DNA from: Ruegeria lacuscaerulensis
GTDB taxonomy: Bacteria > Pseudomonadota > Alphaproteobacteria > Rhodobacterales > Rhodobacteraceae
Reading direction: 5' to 3'
NCBI RefSeq assembly: GCF_013034685.1
Contig: NZ_WQGO01000004.1
Location: 248,001-312,000, forward strand
DNA length: 64,000 nucleotides
Within the stretch, counting starts at the first letter, position 1, and each line of letters opens with the position of its first letter. Positions 37,569 to 46,497 of the stretch are shown here, in pieces. The translations under genes and the position numbers were made by a program. The notes under the pieces were generated by a model. The model saw nothing but the letters and a program-made list of their open reading frames with translations. It was not told the DNA's origin and made no database searches.

Positions 37569-37592
37569 CCGCATCGGAATCGGTGCGGTTTT
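37569..37592 (+). terminator. Rho-independent terminator after the RTX gene
   Basis: CCGCATCG (37569-37576) pairs with CGGTGCGG (37581-37588) with one G-U pair, a GAAT loop and TTTT. It separates the RTX gene from rpsO but could also form part of the rpsO leader. Confidence 0.5.
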
Positions 37593-37663
37593 CTCCATGG
37601 GCCTGTGCTGGACGACATCCCGGCCTGCGCCATTAACCTTAACCTTTTTACAAGGAGACCCCG

Positions 37664-37933
37664 ATGTCGATTACTGCCGCTGAAAAAGCACGCGTCATGA
37701 AAGAATTCGCAACCAAGGACGGCGACACCGGTTCGCCTGAAGTCCAGGTTGCCATCCTGACCTCGCGCATCACCACCCTGACCGAGCACTTCAAGACCCA
37801 CAAAAAAGACAACCACGGTCGCCGCGGTCTGCTGAAAATGGTCGCCCAGCGCCGTAAACTGCTGGACTACCTGAAGGGCAAGGAAGAAGCACGCTATCAG
37901 GACCTGATCAAAAAGCTGGGCATCCGCCGCTAA
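37664..37933 (+). CDS. rpsO: 30S ribosomal protein S15
   Basis: An 89-residue S15, which binds the central domain of 16S rRNA. The complete family pattern is present, including [41 protein letters not shown] and the C-terminal [15 protein letters not shown] lies upstream of ATG 37664. It normally lies beside pnp; here three genes intervene before pnp. Confidence 0.98.
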   Translation: MSITAAEKARVMKEFATKDGDTGSPEVQVAILTSRITTLTEHFKTHKKDNHGRRGLLKMVAQRRKLLDYLKGKEEARYQDLIKKLGIRR

Positions 37934-37954
37934 GCGCTTTTTCGTCCAATTCGA

Positions 37955-37985
37955 AACGCCCGCCAATTTGGTGGGCGTTTTTTTT
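37955..37985 (+). terminator. Rho-independent terminator after rpsO
   Basis: AACGCCCGCCA (37955-37965) pairs with TGGTGGGCGTT (37969-37979) around ATT, one G-T pair excepted, and runs into eight T. Confidence 0.85.
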
Positions 37986-38017
37986 GTTCGGGACGATCTA
38001 TCGAAGCTATTGTGCTG

Positions 38018-38395
38018 TCAGTCCGAAGCGGCGCGATCATATTCCATGCGCGCGGTCTTAACCTGATCCATCTGTTCGTGCGACCAGTAGACGAGCGGCC
38101 TGAGCAGTTCCAATAAGCTGCGGCCCTGAGGTGTCAGTGCATAAGACACAGCGACAGGCGGACCGGGATCGACAGTACGCGTTAAATATCCATCCCGCTG
38201 TAGCCCCCGCAGATTTTCGGTCAGCACCCTTTGCGTAACGTCACCGATACATCGCTTGAGCTCTCCGAACCGCTTCGGCTCATCTTCTAGCGCCAGAATG
38301 ATGATCATCCGCCACTTGCCTGTGACGTTGGACAAAACGGATCGGATCGAACAGTTCGACGCTTCGGCTTTATTGCTAACGCCAATGGGAAGCAT
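38018..38395 (-). CDS. HxlR-family transcriptional regulator
   Basis: A 125-residue winged-helix regulator of the HxlR type: an N-terminal CSIRSVLSNVTGKWRMIIILAL, the helix FGELKRCIGDVTQRVLTENLRGLQRDGYLTR split by short turns, and a C-terminal YALTPQGRSLLELLRPL. Several HxlR members sense reactive aldehydes or quinones through Cys; a Cys near residue 15 and one in RCIGD are present. It is divergent from the SnoaL-like gene and is the likely regulator of it. Confidence 0.88.
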   Translation of the reverse strand: MLPIGVSNKAEASNCSIRSVLSNVTGKWRMIIILALEDEPKRFGELKRCIGDVTQRVLTENLRGLQRDGYLTRTVDPGPPVAVSYALTPQGRSLLELLRPLVYWSHEQMDQVKTARMEYDRAASD

Positions 38396-38483
38396 GACAC
38401 CCTCAAGTTCATTATGAATACCAGAAACGACTACAATACCTCATAGCACAAATGCAACATACTGTTTTTTCGCCAGTATCCTA

Positions 38484-38502
38484 AAAGTAACCCGGTGACT
38501 TT
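38484..38502. promoter_or_regulatory. Candidate HxlR operator
   Basis: AAAGT-N9-ACTTT (38484-38502) is an inverted repeat midway in the divergent gap. GGTGCGT occurs twice as a direct repeat just downstream. These are the best operator candidates for the adjacent HxlR gene. Confidence 0.4.
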
Positions 38503-38575
38503 AAGGTGCGTAATTGCCCTTTGGTGCGTTTTTGATACCTACTATCAACGCAACACGAATCATCAGGAATTCACC

Positions 38576-39346
38576 ATGACCCCCAAAGATCTTGTCCTCG
38601 CACTTTTTTCTGCCGCTTTCCTGGACCATGACCCCGAAGCTGCGCGTCAGATGGTAAGCACCGACTATGTTCAGCACAATCCGCAGGTACCGACCGGGGC
38701 CGAAGGACTGATGGGCCTGATCTCGTTGGTCGGTCAGGCTGGTATGACCGCGACCACCCATCGCGTGATCACCGAAGGTGATCTGGTCGTACTGCACAAC
38801 ACCTATGACAATGCCGACGCGTTCGGCGCGTCCTCGCTCGCTGCGTTTGACATCTTTCGCGTAGAAGACGGGAAAGTGGTTGAACATTGGGACAACTTGC
38901 AACCTATCCCCGAAACCACCGCGTCAGGGCGCGGCATGACGGATGGTGCGGTTGAGATCACCGATCTCGACAAGACCCAAGAAAACAAAGCCTCGGTTCT
39001 GGGTTTTGTACGCGACGTGTTGGGCGGGGCAGCACCAGAGAATGTCTCGAAATACATGGACCCCGAAGTTTACATGCAACACAACCCGTCAATCGAAGAC
39101 GGCCTGTCGGGATTGATGGCCGCGATCGAAGCATTTGCTGCACAGGGAATGGTAATCACCAAGTTTGAGCCTCAATTCGCCGTGGCCGAGGGCAATTTCG
39201 TCTTTGTCGCGACCGATGCTGTCATGGGCGGCGAACCCTGGGCCTTCTTCGATCTGTGGCGCGTGGAAGATGGCAAGATCGTAGAGCACTGGGACGTCGT
39301 CTCACCTATCCCGTCCGAAATGGCACATGGGAACGGCAAGTTCTGA
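38576..39346 (+). CDS. Tandem SnoaL-like (NTF2-fold) protein
   Basis: A 256-residue protein with two SnoaL-like modules, about 1-120 and 135-250. Both carry the Y-x-Q-H-N-P pattern (DYVQHNPQVP and VYMQHNPSIEDG) and the end IFRVEDGKVVEHWD or LWRVEDGKIVEHWD, so it arose by internal duplication. The NTF2-like cone may bind or isomerise a small hydrophobic molecule; the reaction is unknown. ATG 38576 has AGGA upstream; the longer frame to 38495 covers the operator. It is divergent from hxlR. Confidence 0.85.
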   Translation: MTPKDLVLALFSAAFLDHDPEAARQMVSTDYVQHNPQVPTGAEGLMGLISLVGQAGMTATTHRVITEGDLVVLHNTYDNADAFGASSLAAFDIFRVEDGKVVEHWDNLQPIPETTASGRGMTDGAVEITDLDKTQENKASVLGFVRDVLGGAAPENVSKYMDPEVYMQHNPSIEDGLSGLMAAIEAFAAQGMVITKFEPQFAVAEGNFVFVATDAVMGGEPWAFFDLWRVEDGKIVEHWDVVSPIPSEMAHGNGKF

Positions 39347-39415
39347 GTAAGCTTGACCGCCCCTGAAGCGCCATGAGAAAGCGCCCGTCAAACCTGCCGG
39401 CGTTTTCCGCTTTCT

Positions 39416-41128
39416 TCAATCAGGAAGACCCGCATTCCGCCACCCGGCGCGCCAATTTTCCGAAGCATTTGTCATCGAAAACACAGGCAGTTTGGCTTGT
39501 TCGGTAGATGCGGTGATATCGGGCCGAAGCGCATTAAGGTCATTGACCGCAGACTTCGCCGCGGCTGTATCCGGCAGTTGCCCCAACGCGGCAATCAGCA
39601 TCAAATGGCTCATGACAAAACCGGACCGAACGGCCAGAGCCTCACGCGCTGCGGCGGCGGCTTCTTCGTACCGGGCAAGCTGGAACAAAGCGCTGCATCG
39701 GGCAATATGCGCGGCGTGTCGCATTGGGTCCTTGGGGCTGAGTTCAACGGATTGCGTCGCATGATCCAGTGCCTCGTCCGGTCGATTTAGCATGCACAGG
39801 TTGATCGAAGCCAGCATATGCACACTCGCAGCATTCGGATTCTCGGCCAACGCCTGTTTGAAAGCAGCCCGTGCGCGCGGTAAATCCCGCGCCAGCATCG
39901 AGATCGAGTGCGCCGCATAGGCCATTGCGATTCCGTCAGCCCGGTCGCTCATCAACACGCGTTCGGCGGCAGCTACGGCGGCCTTGGGGCCTTTGCCCAC
40001 AGGTTCCAGACCCTGCACAAGGCGCTGGATGTGCAGCCATGCCAACAACCCGGCTGCGGCTGCGTAGTCAGCGTCGCGCTCCAGTGCCAGAGTGGTAAGC
40101 CGGATCGCTTCGCGATTGTCTTCATCGGTCAGCAAATGGAAATGCGACAGAGCCTGTAAATACAGCTCATACGCCTCCAGATTTTCGGTTGGCTTGGCGC
40201 GCGAGCGGGTGGTTTCAGCGCGACGCAGTGACGGCTCGATTGCTGTCACCACCTCTTGCGTGACCTTGTCCTGAAGATCGAAAATATCGTCCAACACACC
40301 ATCAAACCGATCTGCCCAAAGGTGGCTGCCGTTTTCCGCATCAATCAACTGCCCGGTAATCCGAACACGTTGGCCCGCCCGACGGACCGACCCTTCCAGC
40401 ACATAGCGAACGCCCAGGCTACGCCCGACCTCGCGGATATCAGTGCTTTTTCCTTTGAAAATAAAAGATGAATTGCGCGCCACTACCATCAGCCACCGAA
40501 ACCGCGACAGCTCGGTGATGATGTCCTCGGTCATGCCGTCGGCAAAAAACTCCTGCTCGGGGTCGCCGGACATATTGTCAAAGGGCAGCACGGCGATGCC
40601 GGGGCGCGTGTCGGCCGAGGTCGACAGATTGGCCGACGTCCCCTTGGGCCAGCACCAGACACCGATGCGGCGCGTGATGTTTTTCAACTCGGTCTGCTCG
40701 CCCCCGTCGAACTGGGCCGCATCACCCCGGTCCAGACTGTTGTGCGACGTGTCCGAGATCAGGATCTGGTCAGGTTCAGCCAATGCCTCAAGCCGCGCGG
40801 CGATATTGATCCCGTCACCGAAGATATCGTCGCCATCCGAGATCACCTCGCCCGTGTGGATGCCGATACGCAGCCGAATGGTATCTGCCTTTGGAGCCGA
40901 TTGAACCGCAATTGCGCAATCGGCGGCGTCGGATGTCGAGGGGAACTCGGCAATCCACCCGTCCCCCATGCTTTTGATCAGGCGCCCCTTATGCGCCTCA
41001 AGCAAGGACTTAAGCGTGTCTTCACGAAACGACCTGAGCGCAGCCAACGTGCCCTGCCGGTCCTGATCCATCAGCGCCGAGTATCCAACGACATCTGCCG
41101 CCAGCACCGTCGTAAGTCGTCTTTTCAT
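39416..41128 (-). CDS. Class III adenylate cyclase with TolB/FlgO-like and TPR domains
   Basis: A 570-residue soluble cyclase. Residues about 1-170 form the catalytic domain with the first metal Asp in LAADVVGYSALM (D12), the second in SMGDGWIAEF and the late DDIFGDGINIAARLE. Residues about 175-300 are a FlgO/TolB-like N-domain (IAVLPFDNMSGDPEQEFFADGMTEDI), and about 310-540 are TPR-like helical repeats for protein contact. There is no membrane helix. This architecture is common in rhizobia and Roseobacters; the input signal is unknown. It is divergent from pnp. Confidence 0.9.
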   Translation of the reverse strand: MKRRLTTVLAADVVGYSALMDQDRQGTLAALRSFREDTLKSLLEAHKGRLIKSMGDGWIAEFPSTSDAADCAIAVQSAPKADTIRLRIGIHTGEVISDGDDIFGDGINIAARLEALAEPDQILISDTSHNSLDRGDAAQFDGGEQTELKNITRRIGVWCWPKGTSANLSTSADTRPGIAVLPFDNMSGDPEQEFFADGMTEDIITELSRFRWLMVVARNSSFIFKGKSTDIREVGRSLGVRYVLEGSVRRAGQRVRITGQLIDAENGSHLWADRFDGVLDDIFDLQDKVTQEVVTAIEPSLRRAETTRSRAKPTENLEAYELYLQALSHFHLLTDEDNREAIRLTTLALERDADYAAAAGLLAWLHIQRLVQGLEPVGKGPKAAVAAAERVLMSDRADGIAMAYAAHSISMLARDLPRARAAFKQALAENPNAASVHMLASINLCMLNRPDEALDHATQSVELSPKDPMRHAAHIARCSALFQLARYEEAAAAAREALAVRSGFVMSHLMLIAALGQLPDTAAAKSAVNDLNALRPDITASTEQAKLPVFSMTNASENWRAGWRNAGLPD

Positions 41129-41404
41129 TGACAGCCTCCCATCAAGAGCAACTTACCGCGCGGCAGAGTGTCTGTCAGGTTTTTTGCGCGGGACATCCGC
41201 GAAGTTTGTCCGTAGCCTTGGCACATTTCGCTTTCGTTCCAACCTGATTTCACGCGCGCGGCGTCAAATCCCAGTTTGGCAAGCATGCAACTGAAAGTCG
41301 GTGCTTCGGTTTCGCTTTCCTTCACCTTAAAACTCATGTATGCGCGCGGGTATCTGAGACGTTGTGCCCGGACCCTGGCACTCGAATGGAAGATAAATGG
41401 GGTC

Positions 41405-41459
41405 GGCGGCAATGGGGCCGCCATGCAAACCGGAGACCCGCAGGGGCGGGAGTGCTCCG
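41405..41459 (+). promoter_or_regulatory. Structured leader of pnp
   Basis: GGCGGC (41405-41410) pairs with GCCGCC (41417-41422), and CGGAG..CCCGC (41431-41441) pairs with GCGGG..CTCCG (41446-41459). In E. coli a pnp leader stem is cut by RNase III in autocontrol; a similar role is plausible. The rest of the 346-base gap from 41129 holds only promoter-like AT patches and no supported gene. Confidence 0.5.
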
Positions 41460-41474
41460 TTCTAGGATACGCAT

Positions 41475-43622
41475 ATGTTTGATGTAACAAAGAAATCGAT
41501 TCAGTGGGGCGAAGAGACGCTGACACTGGAAACCGGCAAGGTTGCCCGTCAGGCGGACGGCACTGTGATTGCCACGCTGGGCGAAACCAGCGTCATGGCC
41601 AACGTGACCTTTGCCAAAAGCCAAAAGCCCGGTCAGGATTTTTTCCCGCTGACCGTACACTATCAAGAGAAATACTATGCCGCCGGTAAAGTTCCGGGTG
41701 GCTTTTTCAAGCGCGAGGCGCGCCCGACCGAAAAAGAGACGCTGACCGCGCGTCTGATCGACCGTCCGATCCGCCCGCTGTTCGTCGATGGCTTCAAAAA
41801 CGAAGTTCTGGTCATGTGCACCGTGCTGAGCCACGATCTGGTCAACGATCCCGACATCGTTGCAATGATTGCTGCGTCGGCTGCTCTGACTATTTCCGGC
41901 GCGCCGTTCATGGGTCCGATCGCCGGTGCCCGCGTTGGTTTCGTGGATGGCGAATACGTCCTGAACCCGACCGTAGACGACATGCAGGACCTGCGCCTGA
42001 ACCCTGAACAGCGTCTGGATCTGGTTGTCGCCGGCACCAAAGATGCCGTGATGATGGTGGAATCGGAAGCTTACGAGCTGTCAGAGGCCGAAATGCTGGG
42101 CGCCGTGACCTTCGCGCATGAACAAATTCAGCCGGTTATCGACCTGATCATCAGCTTGGCCGAAGAAGCTGCGAAAGAGCCGTTTGAATTCGCCGCCCCC
42201 GACTATGCGGACCTCTACGCTGCTGTGGCCGCAGCCGGTGAAGAGCAGATGCGCGCCGCCTTCGCGATCACCGACAAGCAAGAGCGCACCACCGCCGTTG
42301 CCGCGGCCCGCGAAGCGATCAAAGAAGCGTTGACCGAAGAACAGCTAGAAGACGGCAACCTCGGTTCCGCGATGAAAAAGCTGGAAGCCGGCATCCTGCG
42401 AGGCGACGTCGTCAAAGGCGGCAAGCGGATCGACGGTCGTTCGACCACTGATATCCGTTCGATCGTAGCCGAAACCTCGATGCTGCCCCGGACCCATGGT
42501 TCCGCCCTGTTCACCCGTGGTGAGACTCAGGCACTGGCCGTAACCACGCTGGGCACCGGTGATGATGAGCAGTTCATCGACGCGCTGCACGGCAACTTCA
42601 AATCGAACTTCCTGCTGCACTACAACTTCCCCCCCTATTCGGTTGGTGAAGTTGGCCGCGTGGGTGGCCCCGGACGTCGTGAGATCGGCCACGGCAAGCT
42701 GGCATGGCGCGCCCTGCAGGCGGTTCTGCCTGCGGCGACCGACTTCCCCTACACGATCCGTATCGTGTCCGAGATCACCGAATCCAACGGATCGTCCTCG
42801 ATGGCGTCGGTCTGCGGCGGCTCGCTGTCGATGATGGATGCGGGCGTTCCGCTGAAAGCACCGGTTGCCGGTGTGGCCATGGGTCTGATCCTGGAAGATG
42901 ACGGCAACTATGCCATCCTGTCCGACATTTTGGGTGACGAAGACCACCTGGGCGACATGGACTTCAAGGTTGCGGGTACAGAAAACGGCATCACCTCGTT
43001 GCAGATGGACATCAAGGTTGCGGGCATCACGCCCGAGATCATGGAGAAAGCCCTGGCGCAAGCCAAGGACGGCCGGATGCACATCCTGGGCGAGATGGGC
43101 AAAGCCCTGTCCGAGACCAACGAATTCTCGGTCCACGCCCCGCGCATCGAGACCATGAACATCCCAACCGACAAGATCCGCGAAGTGATCGGCTCGGGCG
43201 GTAAGGTCATCCGCGAAATCGTCGAGGTTTCGGGTGCCAAGGTCGACATCAACGACGACGGCGTGATCAAGATTGCCTCGCCCGATGGGGAGTCGATCAA
43301 GAAAGCTTACGAGATGATCCACTCGATCGTCGCAGAGCCGGAAGAAGGTCAGATCTACACTGGTAAAGTGGTCAAGATCGTCGACTTCGGTGCCTTCGTG
43401 AACTTCTTTGGCAAGCGCGACGGTCTGGTCCACGTTTCCCAGATCGAAAACCGCCGCCTGAACCATCCGTCGGATGTTCTGAAGGAAGGTCAGGAAGTGA
43501 AAGTCAAACTGCTGGGCTTTGATGATCGCGGCAAGGTTCGCCTGTCGATGAAAGTGGTCGATCAGGAAACCGGCGAAGAGATTGTTCCCGAGAAGAAAGA
43601 AAAGAAAGAAGACGCCGAATAA
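41475..43622 (+). CDS. pnp: Polynucleotide phosphorylase
   Basis: A 715-residue PNPase, the 3'-5' phosphorolytic exoribonuclease of the RNA degradosome. Two RNase PH domains flank a helical linker; [20 protein letters not shown] in the second core region, split here as [12 protein letters not shown], and [21 protein letters not shown] carry the active site. A KH domain ([16 protein letters not shown]) near 560-620 and an S1 domain ([19 protein letters not shown]) near 625-690 end the protein. AGGA is eight bases before ATG 41475. Confidence 0.98.
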   Translation: MFDVTKKSIQWGEETLTLETGKVARQADGTVIATLGETSVMANVTFAKSQKPGQDFFPLTVHYQEKYYAAGKVPGGFFKREARPTEKETLTARLIDRPIRPLFVDGFKNEVLVMCTVLSHDLVNDPDIVAMIAASAALTISGAPFMGPIAGARVGFVDGEYVLNPTVDDMQDLRLNPEQRLDLVVAGTKDAVMMVESEAYELSEAEMLGAVTFAHEQIQPVIDLIISLAEEAAKEPFEFAAPDYADLYAAVAAAGEEQMRAAFAITDKQERTTAVAAAREAIKEALTEEQLEDGNLGSAMKKLEAGILRGDVVKGGKRIDGRSTTDIRSIVAETSMLPRTHGSALFTRGETQALAVTTLGTGDDEQFIDALHGNFKSNFLLHYNFPPYSVGEVGRVGGPGRREIGHGKLAWRALQAVLPAATDFPYTIRIVSEITESNGSSSMASVCGGSLSMMDAGVPLKAPVAGVAMGLILEDDGNYAILSDILGDEDHLGDMDFKVAGTENGITSLQMDIKVAGITPEIMEKALAQAKDGRMHILGEMGKALSETNEFSVHAPRIETMNIPTDKIREVIGSGGKVIREIVEVSGAKVDINDDGVIKIASPDGESIKKAYEMIHSIVAEPEEGQIYTGKVVKIVDFGAFVNFFGKRDGLVHVSQIENRRLNHPSDVLKEGQEVKVKLLGFDDRGKVRLSMKVVDQETGEEIVPEKKEKKEDAE

Positions 43623-43645
43623 TCAGCGCCTCTTTTCGAATTACC

Positions 43646-43677
43646 AAAGACCCCGGTTCTGGCCGGGGTCTTTTTTT
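43646..43677. terminator. Terminator after pnp
   Basis: AAAGACCCCGG (43646-43656) and CCGGGGTCTTT (43663-43673) form an 11-bp stem followed by a T-run. The stem starts with AAA, so it can also act on the convergent GNAT gene. Confidence 0.88.
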
Positions 43678-43683
43678 GTGACC

Positions 43684-44205
43684 CTACAAGTCCTTGGCAA
43701 AGTAATGCAGATGCGGTCGCAACATCGGTTGGTCCTTGTAGGTTGTTGTCTCGATCGGTGTGTCCAGTTCCACAAACCCAAGCTTCGGATACAGGCTGCG
43801 CATCTCAACATTCGGAGTCAACGTATCGGCCACCAGCCGTTTCAACCCCATCTGTCTTGCGGCATTCTCTCGCGCCACGATCAACGCGCGCCCGGTTCCG
43901 GTGCCACGGGCACTTTCGGTGACAAAGACGCGCTTTAACTCACCGGTCTCTTGATCCAGACGCTTCAGCATCCCGCACCCCACAATCGCGGACTGCCCAT
44001 CCCGCGCCACGACCAGGCAACCATTGGGTGGCAGGTAATCCTCGGGGCGCGCCCAGAATTCGGCTAAGGCGCTTTCCGGGGCGGATGGATCAATCTCGAA
44101 CCCCATGGCGCCCATGCGTTCGACAATCAGGTCGTAATATTGCGACAGGATGCCATTCAGCTGATCCTTGGGCGGCAACGCGGCGCAGTTTTCAATTTCA
44201 ATCAT
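43684..44205 (-). CDS. GNAT-family N-acetyltransferase
   Basis: A 173-residue acetyl-CoA-dependent acyltransferase. Motif A is seen as LKRVFVTESARGTGTGRALIV with the R/Q-x-x-G-x-G/A pyrophosphate loop, and motif B as LYPKLGFVELDTP. The acceptor cannot be deduced. It stands alone, convergent with pnp and 57 bases from the DUF1326 gene on the same strand. Confidence 0.88.
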   Translation of the reverse strand: MIEIENCAALPPKDQLNGILSQYYDLIVERMGAMGFEIDPSAPESALAEFWARPEDYLPPNGCLVVARDGQSAIVGCGMLKRLDQETGELKRVFVTESARGTGTGRALIVARENAARQMGLKRLVADTLTPNVEMRSLYPKLGFVELDTPIETTTYKDQPMLRPHLHYFAKDL

Positions 44206-44262
44206 CGGGTCACACCTCGCGGATCAGTTGACCCTGTTGCGGGTGTGACCACAAGCCATTGT

Positions 44263-44898
44263 TCAATGCGCAACACCGGACGGCCCATGTTTCATCACGT
44301 GCCACTGGCCATAGCTGTCGTTCAGATCAAGCTTGATCGCTGCATCCGCCTTGGTCGAAGCGCTACCGATCTCGGCCAGTGTGAATTCGATCCCGCCGGG
44401 AATGTCGATCCGAACGCGATGCTCGCCGCCGCCGTGCGGGGCCTGAATTGGACGCCCCGTGGATTGTAGCACATCGCCCACGGTGACCTTGGCCTTGCGC
44501 CCTTCGATGTCGATATCGAAATCAATCGGCAGATACAGTGTCTCGTGAACGGTCTTGCACATGGCACGGAAGACGAACCAATGGGTGGCCATCTCATCCG
44601 TTTCCTCACCGTGAAACACCTTTTCCAACGCATCGCGCTGCGCGTCCGAGGCGCTGGGATCAATAATCACCTGCATCTCGCCGCCGCCTTCAAAGATCGG
44701 GCCGGGCCAAGCGTAGATCAGAGCCGCTTTGGTGCCTGCCAGATCAGTGTCGCCGAAATGCCCCTTGGAGACCTCCAGCACTTCGAAACCCCTGCAATTG
44801 CCATTGGTGGGTAATTCTTCGAACTGACAGGGGCAGGCGTAGCCGCAGTTGCAATTCCCGAAGGCTTCGCCCTCAACGTACCAATCTGTGAATGCCAT
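44263..44898 (-). CDS. DUF1326 family protein with Cys-rich N-terminus
   Basis: A 211-residue cytoplasmic protein of DUF1326. The N-terminus has a compact Cys cluster, NCNCGYACPCQF, with one further Cys near residue 35, suggesting metal or redox binding. The later IIDPSASDAQRDALEKVFHGEE and HWFVFRAM segments are typical. The function is unknown. A 249-base gap upstream (44899-45147) shows no gene, only the start region of the divergent PACE gene. Confidence 0.85.
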   Translation of the reverse strand: MAFTDWYVEGEAFGNCNCGYACPCQFEELPTNGNCRGFEVLEVSKGHFGDTDLAGTKAALIYAWPGPIFEGGGEMQVIIDPSASDAQRDALEKVFHGEETDEMATHWFVFRAMCKTVHETLYLPIDFDIDIEGRKAKVTVGDVLQSTGRPIQAPHGGGEHRVRIDIPGGIEFTLAEIGSASTKADAAIKLDLNDSYGQWHVMKHGPSGVAH

Positions 44899-45147
44899 CG
44901 TAACTCTCCTGATGTGAAAGCCCGATTCCTGTCATCACCCGCCCCGATCGCGGCACCATAGCATATTTACGCCAAATCCCGAACCTCCGCGAAAAATCGA
45001 ATGAGAATGAGAAAGACGCGCGAATGTGTCGAACTTCACAGTCAGAAGGCTTTCGGCATGACAATTTGCGCCAGGGTCGAAAGACCCGCGACCGAGCATG
45101 CAGGGCCGACGTCGCACAACCAATAAGTGTGTGCGAAGGAATGGGCC

Positions 45148-45633
45148 ATGACATTAAGATCGTTCAAAGAACGAGTCATCCAAACATGTAGTTTCGAGGT
45201 GGTGGGGATCGCGTTCGTCTCGCCGGTTTATGCATATATCGCGGGGGCGTCGATGGCGCATGGGTTTGCGCTGATTTCCCTGCTGTCCATCGTCATTTTG
45301 ATCTGGTCGCCCATTTTCAACACGTTGTTCGACTGGATAGAACGGCACCGAACCCGCCGCCTGGCAAGCGCCCGCCCCCACCGGTTGCGGATCGTCCACG
45401 CGGTGCTGCATGAGGTCACCGCGATTATTATTACATGCCCGTTGCTGATGTATTTTGGCGGCCATTCCCTGCAGGCCGCACTGGCTTTCAATCTTGGGCT
45501 GACGATCACCTATTCGATCTACACCTATGTTTTTCATATCATTTATGACCGGTTACGCCCCGTAAGACCTGTCTCTGCGGTCGAGGGCACACCGCAATGC
45601 GATCCCGGCGCGGCGGTCTGCAATAACATCTGA
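45148..45633 (+). CDS. PACE-family (AceI-like) multidrug efflux transporter
   Basis: A 161-residue membrane protein with four transmembrane helices arranged as two bacterial-transmembrane-pair repeats: FEVVGIAFVSPVYAY and ISLLSIVILIWSPIFNTLFDWIE, then LHEVTAIIITCPLLMY and GLTITYSIYTYVFHIIYD. The membrane-embedded Glu in FEVVG matches the essential residue of AceI. PACE proteins export biocides or polyamines with protons. AAGGA before ATG 45148 supports this start. It is not linked to a regulator. Confidence 0.88.
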   Translation: MTLRSFKERVIQTCSFEVVGIAFVSPVYAYIAGASMAHGFALISLLSIVILIWSPIFNTLFDWIERHRTRRLASARPHRLRIVHAVLHEVTAIIITCPLLMYFGGHSLQAALAFNLGLTITYSIYTYVFHIIYDRLRPVRPVSAVEGTPQCDPGAAVCNNI

Positions 45634-45765
45634 ACAAACCCGCGCTGCTTGTTCGATCACTCCACCCCAATAAGCTGTGAATCGAAGTGAAGCTCGCCTG
45701 TCTTTCATTTGCGGCGAGTTTGTCCACATGTGGGTTCATAACCATTTGGAACAAAGGACATGGAC

Positions 45766-46455
45766 ATGGTTAAGCGAATTATTCTCGCCTCGGCGGTGCT
45801 GGGCCTCAGCGCGTCAGCACCGGTTGCGCAAAGCCTCACAGATGACCTCTACGTCCACGGATTTGCTGGCTACAGCAATTTGCAGGACAGCGATTTCACC
45901 GGCACCGTCAATGGTGGCCCGGAATCCGTCGATACCGATTTTGACGGTGGGTTTGGACTGGGCATTGCCATCGGCAAAGAAATCCCACAGTGGAGCAATG
46001 ACAGCATCGCCACTCGGGTCGAACTTGAACTCTCTTATCGGGACAATGACGTAGACGGAGTGAATTTTTCCGGCAACGGGCCCGCAAGCGAAGTCAACGT
46101 TTCGGGTGATGTGACCCAAACGTCCTTGTTTGCCAATGTTCTGGTCGATTTCAAAACCGCTAGCGCGCTCACGCCCTATGTCGGCTTGGGTCTGGGTGTC
46201 GCCTACACCGATCTGGATTTCTCATACGGACCGGGTGTGGAGTTGGATGACAGTGACACCAACTTTGCCGCTCAGATCATCGCAGGCGTTGCCTATGATG
46301 TCAGCGAAAACACGGCTCTGACACTGGATACGCGCTATTCGCGCGCCTTCGACGTTTCCTCGGACCGTCTGGCCCCGAACGGCGCGTTGACCGGCACCGT
46401 CGAAGATGACATCGACGCGTTCAGCATCAATTTCGGCGTACGCCAAAGATTTTGA
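45766..46455 (+). CDS. Outer-membrane beta-barrel protein
   Basis: A 229-residue protein with a signal peptide (about 1-22) and a barrel predicted from alternating hydrophobic strands, such as LYVHGFAGYSNL, GGFGLGIAIGK, RVELELSYRDN, LFANVLVDF, PYVGLGLGVAYTDL and AFSINFGVRQRF with a terminal Phe. It is an 8-strand OmpX/opacity-type porin or adhesion-like barrel of unknown role. ATG 45766 has AAAGGA seven bases upstream; ATG 45760 lies too close to it. Confidence 0.85.
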   Translation: MVKRIILASAVLGLSASAPVAQSLTDDLYVHGFAGYSNLQDSDFTGTVNGGPESVDTDFDGGFGLGIAIGKEIPQWSNDSIATRVELELSYRDNDVDGVNFSGNGPASEVNVSGDVTQTSLFANVLVDFKTASALTPYVGLGLGVAYTDLDFSYGPGVELDDSDTNFAAQIIAGVAYDVSENTALTLDTRYSRAFDVSSDRLAPNGALTGTVEDDIDAFSINFGVRQRF

Positions 46456-46497
46456 TCGAATAGGGGAAGTGTTTCTCTCCGGTTTCCCTTCCCCCGC

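Noticed and set aside
42345-43466. 373-residue open frame on the minus strand
   Set aside because: It mirrors pnp, which is certain; composition follows from the codon pattern of pnp.
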